Origin: Rhodococcus tukisamuensis NBRC 100609
GTDB lineage: Bacteria > Actinomycetota > Actinomycetes > Mycobacteriales > Mycobacteriaceae
Length of the DNA: 64,000 nucleotides
Reading direction: 5' to 3'
Assembly (NCBI RefSeq): GCF_001894985.1
Contig: NZ_BCXG01000024.1
Span: 18,129-82,128, forward strand
Shown here in pieces: positions 60,411 through 64,000 of the stretch. Position 1 is the stretch's first letter; each line of letters starts with the position of its first letter. Under the pieces are notes generated by a model. The model had not been told where the DNA came from and did not search any database. It saw only the letters and a program-made list of their open reading frames with translations. A program made the translations under genes and the position numbers.

Positions 60411-60474
60411 AGGTCGGGGTGGACAGCCCCGTCCAGGCTCCCGAGGAGCCGGACCGGACCGCCCACCCCGACCT
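60411..60474 (-). terminator. Terminator of S1 protease gene 2
   Basis: AGGTCGGGGTGG and CCACCCCGACCT are perfect 12-bp complements around a 40-base loop. The last 20 bases of the structure match those of the terminator behind protease gene 1. Confidence 0.65.
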
Positions 60475-60496
60475 GTGTCGTGGGGTGACGGGTGGA

Positions 60497-61807
60497 TCAG
60501 AAGGTGCGGACCGACAGTCCCGGGTTGTCCGCGAGGATCGCGTTGATCGGCGTCGCGTACAGCGTCGGCGCGTCGCCGAGCACCGTGGTGATGACCTGGG
60601 CGATCTCGCAGAGCCGCATGTCGCCGACGTTGGACGCGCTGGAGATGCCCAGCGCGCGGGTGCCGGTGACCATGGCGCCGCCGCTGTCGCCCTGCAGGGC
60701 GCAGATGTTGGACGAGAAGCCGTGGTTGAGGGTCCTGGCGCCCACGCCGACGGTCAGGTTGACGCCGTTGATGGTGCCGCAGGTGAACCCGGTGGTCAGG
60801 CCGGACTTGCACACCGGTGCGCCCACGACGGGGTCCGCGGTGCCGGTGATGGCGACGGGGGCGGCGCCGGGCACTCGCACCAGGTTGTTGCGGAAGCGGT
60901 CGGCGGCGTTGTCGTCGATCCGGATCACGGAGAAGTCGTGGCCCTCGAGGTTGGACCGGGCGAAGGTGCCGAACCGGTTGCCGAAGACGCCCTGCCCGCG
61001 CATGTCGAACGCGACGGAGGCGTTGGCGGTGCCGGCCGTGCCGCGGTTCGGGTCGCAGTGTCCGGCGGAGATGTTCACGACGCGGCCGCCGCCGTCGGTG
61101 CCGTTGAATCCGAGCGAGCAGCGGAAGGCGCCCGCGGCGTTCTCCGCCGCGTACGAGTCGCCGCCCTGCGAGGCTGCGCCACCGGGAGCGTCGATCGGCT
61201 GCGGACCGACCGAACCGAGGTCCGGCACGAAGACGACGTCGACGGCCTTGAGGAAGTCCGGCAGCTGCCAGCCCAGGCCCTGAGCGGTGTTCTTGACCTG
61301 CATCACCAGGTGGTTGTTGACGATGTCCACGCCGGTGCCGCCCACCAGTCCGGCGAGCGGGGCGGGCAGCGTGGCGATCCAGTCGTGCGCCTTGTTCAGC
61401 TGGTCGCTGAGCGTGCGCTCGCTGCGCGGCAGGTCCTTGACCCGGTAGCCCTCGTCCTCGGCGGCCTTGCGGGCGTCGTCCTTGCCCTTGCCGTCGGCCA
61501 GGCCGATCAGCGGGTTGCCCGACGGGTCCAGCCAGGCGCCTGCGAAGGAGTCCGGGAACTTCGTGCGCATGGCCTCCGCGAACTCGACGAGGCGCTGGCC
61601 GGCGTCGGCCTTCGCCAGGTACTGCTCCGGCGTCAGCCCCAGGTCGCGCTGGATCGCCGCCACCAGTTCAGGCGGCAGCGTCGCGGCGGGAGCGACAGTC
61701 GCGGCGGGCTCGGCCGGCGCCGCCTGCGCGAGCGCAGCGGTGGGGGCGAGCAGGAGCAAGGCAGCCGAGCCGATCATCGCGGCACGGCGCGCGCGAACGC
61801 TTCGCAT
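60497..61807 (-). CDS. Secreted S1-family serine protease 2 with propeptide
   Basis: The 436-residue product is the closest paralogue of protease 1. It has a signal peptide (AMIGSAALLLLAPTAALAQA), the propeptide start LPPELVAAIQRDLGLTPEQY, and the catalytic His in NISAGHCDPN, Asp in EGHDFSVIRIDD and Ser in LQGDSGGAMVTG. The start MRSVRARRA is chosen because the charged N-terminus of the signal peptide begins there. Confidence 0.88.
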   Translation of the reverse strand: MRSVRARRAAMIGSAALLLLAPTAALAQAAPAEPAATVAPAATLPPELVAAIQRDLGLTPEQYLAKADAGQRLVEFAEAMRTKFPDSFAGAWLDPSGNPLIGLADGKGKDDARKAAEDEGYRVKDLPRSERTLSDQLNKAHDWIATLPAPLAGLVGGTGVDIVNNHLVMQVKNTAQGLGWQLPDFLKAVDVVFVPDLGSVGPQPIDAPGGAASQGGDSYAAENAAGAFRCSLGFNGTDGGGRVVNISAGHCDPNRGTAGTANASVAFDMRGQGVFGNRFGTFARSNLEGHDFSVIRIDDNAADRFRNNLVRVPGAAPVAITGTADPVVGAPVCKSGLTTGFTCGTINGVNLTVGVGARTLNHGFSSNICALQGDSGGAMVTGTRALGISSASNVGDMRLCEIAQVITTVLGDAPTLYATPINAILADNPGLSVRTF

Positions 61808-62026
61808 GGGGACCTTTCGATTCGAGGGCATGCGGGTATGCCGCGGCCGTGGTGCGGCCGAGGCAAATGCCAACGACTATATGGGGTGAGCGGTCGGTTG
61901 CATACCGAGAATCGGGAGCTTTCCAGGTGGTGGACGGTATTGCAGTTCCGCGCGCGGAAAACGACCGGCGCCGGTCGCGTCGAGGGTCTCGAGCGATCGG
62001 CGCCGGCCGGCGTAGTCGATTGACCG

Positions 62027-63355
62027 TCAGGGCGCGGTGCGCACCGACACGTTCTGCCCCAGCGCCGCATTTGCGTCGGCGATGATCTTCTCGATCGGGA
62101 TGCCGATGCTCGCGGTGCCGCCGTCCAGCGCGAGGACGAGGTTGGCCTCGGTGCAGCTGGGTGCGCCGCCCGAGTTCGAACCGCTGGTGATGCCGAGGGC
62201 GCGGGTGCCGCTGAGGATCGCGCCGCCGCTGTCGCCGCTCAGGGTGCAGGTGGAACCGGCGAAGCCGCGGACCAGGCGGCTGGTGCCGTCCGCCATGAAC
62301 AGGGGCGCGTCGACGCTCTCGGCGACGACGATGCCGCAGGTGAACGTGGACGTCTGACCGGACTTGCAGATCGGAGCACCGACCACCGGCCGCGCGGTCC
62401 CGGTGATGGTGACCGTGGTGCCGTTCGCGCCACGGACCGCCGGGCGGTCGAGGCCCGCGCGCACGCCCTCGTCGTTCAGCTTGATCAGCGAGTAGTCGAG
62501 GCCGCGGGCCTGCTCACCCATGGCGGAGTGCGCGAAGGTGCCGATCTGGCGGCTGCGGGCGACGTCGCCGTAGTCGGGCAGGTACACCGGCGACGCGGCG
62601 CCCGCGTTCGGGTTCTCCTGCTGCGGGTCGCAGTGGCCGGCGCTGATGTTGTAGGCCTGGCCGCCGGAGGCGACCGCGTTGAACCCGAGCGAGCAGACGC
62701 CGATCGAGGCCGGGTCGTCGATCTTGTCGAGCGGCACCGCCGAGGTGACGTAGGTGTCGCCGCCCTCCGCGCGGGCGTCGACGGGTCCGCCGCCGCCGGG
62801 GCTCAGCACCACCTTCAGCTGCGCGAGCAGGGTCGGCAGGTTCAGGGCGCGGCCGATCGGGCTGTTCACCACGTCGATCACGATCTGGTTGTCCATCACG
62901 TCGATCGACGTCGAGTTGATCTGCGAGGACACGTCCCGGGGCAGGCCGAGGATCCACTGGTTCAGCTGCGCGAGCGAGTCCTCGAGGTGGTTCGCGGACA
63001 CGGCCGCCATCTTGGTGGCGTAGCCGTCGTTCGCGACATGCTGCGCGGTCTCGGTGGTGGTGACCGCGACGACGGGGACGCCGTCGTGGCCGATCCAGGA
63101 GCCGGCGTAGGTGTCGGGGCGAGCCTGGCGCAGTCCGTCCGCGTAGCTGCCGAGCCGCTGGGCGAGCTCCGCGCGGTCGAGGTACTGCTCCGGCGTCAGC
63201 CCGAGGTCCCGGGAGATGGCGTCGACGAGCTCCGCGGGCAGTTGCTGGCCCTGTGTCGAGGGGGGTTCGTCCGGCGCTGCCTGGGCGATCGCGGTGACCG
63301 GGAGGAGCGTGGCAGAGGCCAGGATTGCGGCACGTAGTGCCAGCCGGAGACGCAT
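62027..63355 (-). CDS. Secreted S1-family serine protease 3 with propeptide
   Basis: The 442-residue product is a more distant paralogue. It has a signal peptide (ALRAAILASATLLPVTAIAQ), the propeptide LPAELVDAISRDLGLTPEQY, and the catalytic His in NISAGHCDPQ, Asp in ARGLDYSLIKLND and Ser in LSGDSGGAILSG. All three proteases are intact, so they probably differ in substrate or expression. Each has its own gap of 200 bases or more and could have its own promoter. Confidence 0.88.
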   Translation of the reverse strand: MRLRLALRAAILASATLLPVTAIAQAAPDEPPSTQGQQLPAELVDAISRDLGLTPEQYLDRAELAQRLGSYADGLRQARPDTYAGSWIGHDGVPVVAVTTTETAQHVANDGYATKMAAVSANHLEDSLAQLNQWILGLPRDVSSQINSTSIDVMDNQIVIDVVNSPIGRALNLPTLLAQLKVVLSPGGGGPVDARAEGGDTYVTSAVPLDKIDDPASIGVCSLGFNAVASGGQAYNISAGHCDPQQENPNAGAASPVYLPDYGDVARSRQIGTFAHSAMGEQARGLDYSLIKLNDEGVRAGLDRPAVRGANGTTVTITGTARPVVGAPICKSGQTSTFTCGIVVAESVDAPLFMADGTSRLVRGFAGSTCTLSGDSGGAILSGTRALGITSGSNSGGAPSCTEANLVLALDGGTASIGIPIEKIIADANAALGQNVSVRTAP

Positions 63356-63462
63356 GAAAACCCTTCGTTGCGAGCGGACGGTAGGTCAGCGCTCCACAGT
63401 ACGGCACGAGGCCGAAGTGGATGCCGAAACCGCAGCTCAACGCGATATCGGCAATTTCTCGG

Positions 63463-64000
63463 CTATTCGGGGGTGGTGGCCGTGCAGGGTTCGTCGGCGG
63501 GCTTGCAGGTCGGTTCCGGCGGTTCGGCGGTGGTCGTGGTGGTGGTCGTCGTCTTGGTGGTGGGTTTGGTGGTGGTGGTCGTCGGCGGCGCGGTCGTGGT
63601 GGTGGTCGTTCTCGTGGTGGTCGTCGGCAGCGTGGTGACGACGGTGGTGGTGATTTCGACCGGCGGAAGCGGAGCCGTCGTGGTGGTGGTGGTCGGCGCG
63701 ACGGTGGTCGTGGTGGCGTCCACGGTGGGGAACGGCAGCGCCGAGGTGGGCGTGGGGCTCGGCCGCGGCGGGGTGGTGGTCGTGACGGCCGCGACGGTGG
63801 TCGACACGGGGGCGATGCGCGGGAGGGGTGTCTCGGTGGCGCCGCTGGGTATCAGGGCGAACCCGAGGGCGGCCGCGGCGGCGACCACGGCGATCGCGAC
63901 CCCGACCCCGATCAGGACGGCGCGGTCGGGCAGGCCGCGGCGGGTGTCGCCGGCAGCCTCGCCGGCGGCCGCGGGTGCGGGCGCGGGTGCGGCGGCGACC
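63463..64000 (-). CDS. C-terminal part of a threonine-rich membrane protein (cut by window edge)
   Basis: The frame is open to the end of the window, so the start lies outside. The visible part has an Ala/Pro-rich segment, a membrane helix (VLIGVGVAIAVVAAAAALGF) and about 140 residues of Thr/Pro-rich sequence (TTTTTTAPP-type repeats), ending with two cysteines (PTCKPADEPCTATTPE). The layout, cytoplasmic domain then helix then low-complexity tail, resembles wall-spanning Hsp70-like or kinase proteins; the N-terminal domain cannot be seen. Confidence 0.6.
   Translation of the reverse strand, partial: VAAAPAPAPAAAGEAAGDTRRGLPDRAVLIGVGVAIAVVAAAAALGFALIPSGATETPLPRIAPVSTTVAAVTTTTPPRPSPTPTSALPFPTVDATTTTVAPTTTTTTAPLPPVEITTTVVTTLPTTTTRTTTTTTAPPTTTTTKPTTKTTTTTTTTAEPPEPTCKPADEPCTATTPE

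Overview
The window comes from a high-GC actinobacterium, most likely a mycolic-acid-containing member of the Mycobacteriales (Rhodococcus, Prescottella or Nocardia type). The gene order tRNA-Gly, dcd, UDP-glucose dehydrogenase and, further on, an AspC-type aminotransferase followed by a membrane heterodisulfide-reductase-like Fe-S protein matches the Rv0321-Rv0322 and Rv0337c-Rv0338c neighbourhood of Mycobacterium tuberculosis. This assignment is from remembered synteny and protein character, not from a database search.

The window has two parts. Positions 1 to about 41,570 are an accessory region; positions 41,569 to 64,000 are conserved chromosome, starting with a tRNA-Gly(CCC) gene. The accessory region contains small secreted proteins, clusters of very short peptide genes (1164-1675, 11483-11811), dispersed 3'-end repeats, insertion-sequence remnants and many candidate defence genes: a SUKH immunity-type protein, a DUF1883-TIR protein, a broken type ISP restriction-modification gene, a reverse transcriptase paired with a HEPN-like protein, and a giant YobI-type membrane NTPase.

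The most striking feature is a three-gene module present twice in the same orientation (about 22.5-26.64 kb and 37.43-41.57 kb). Each copy has two different tyrosine-recombinase-fold genes and a DDE-type transposase-like gene, overlapping at their stop/start codons. Each is preceded by the same pair of RNA or DNA hairpins and an 18-bp-spaced repeat, and each ends at the same 23-bp sequence, which in the second copy runs into the 3' CCA end of the tRNA-Gly gene. The 10.8 kb between the modules carries the reverse transcriptase/HEPN pair and the YobI NTPase. The simplest reading is a pair of related integrative elements stacked at a tRNA-Gly attachment site, with defence genes as cargo.

The conserved part encodes dCTP deaminase, UDP-glucose dehydrogenase, an Hsp70-like membrane protein, a quinone oxidoreductase with a divergent TetR regulator, a YibE/F membrane protein, an acetyltransferase, a BluB-type nitroreductase, an AspC-type aminotransferase, an S9 peptidase, a DUF559 nuclease-like protein flanked by direct repeats, the large Fe-S oxidoreductase, a secreted DUF8020-like protein, three paralogous secreted S1 serine proteases with N-terminal propeptides, and the C-terminal part of a threonine-rich membrane protein cut by the window edge.
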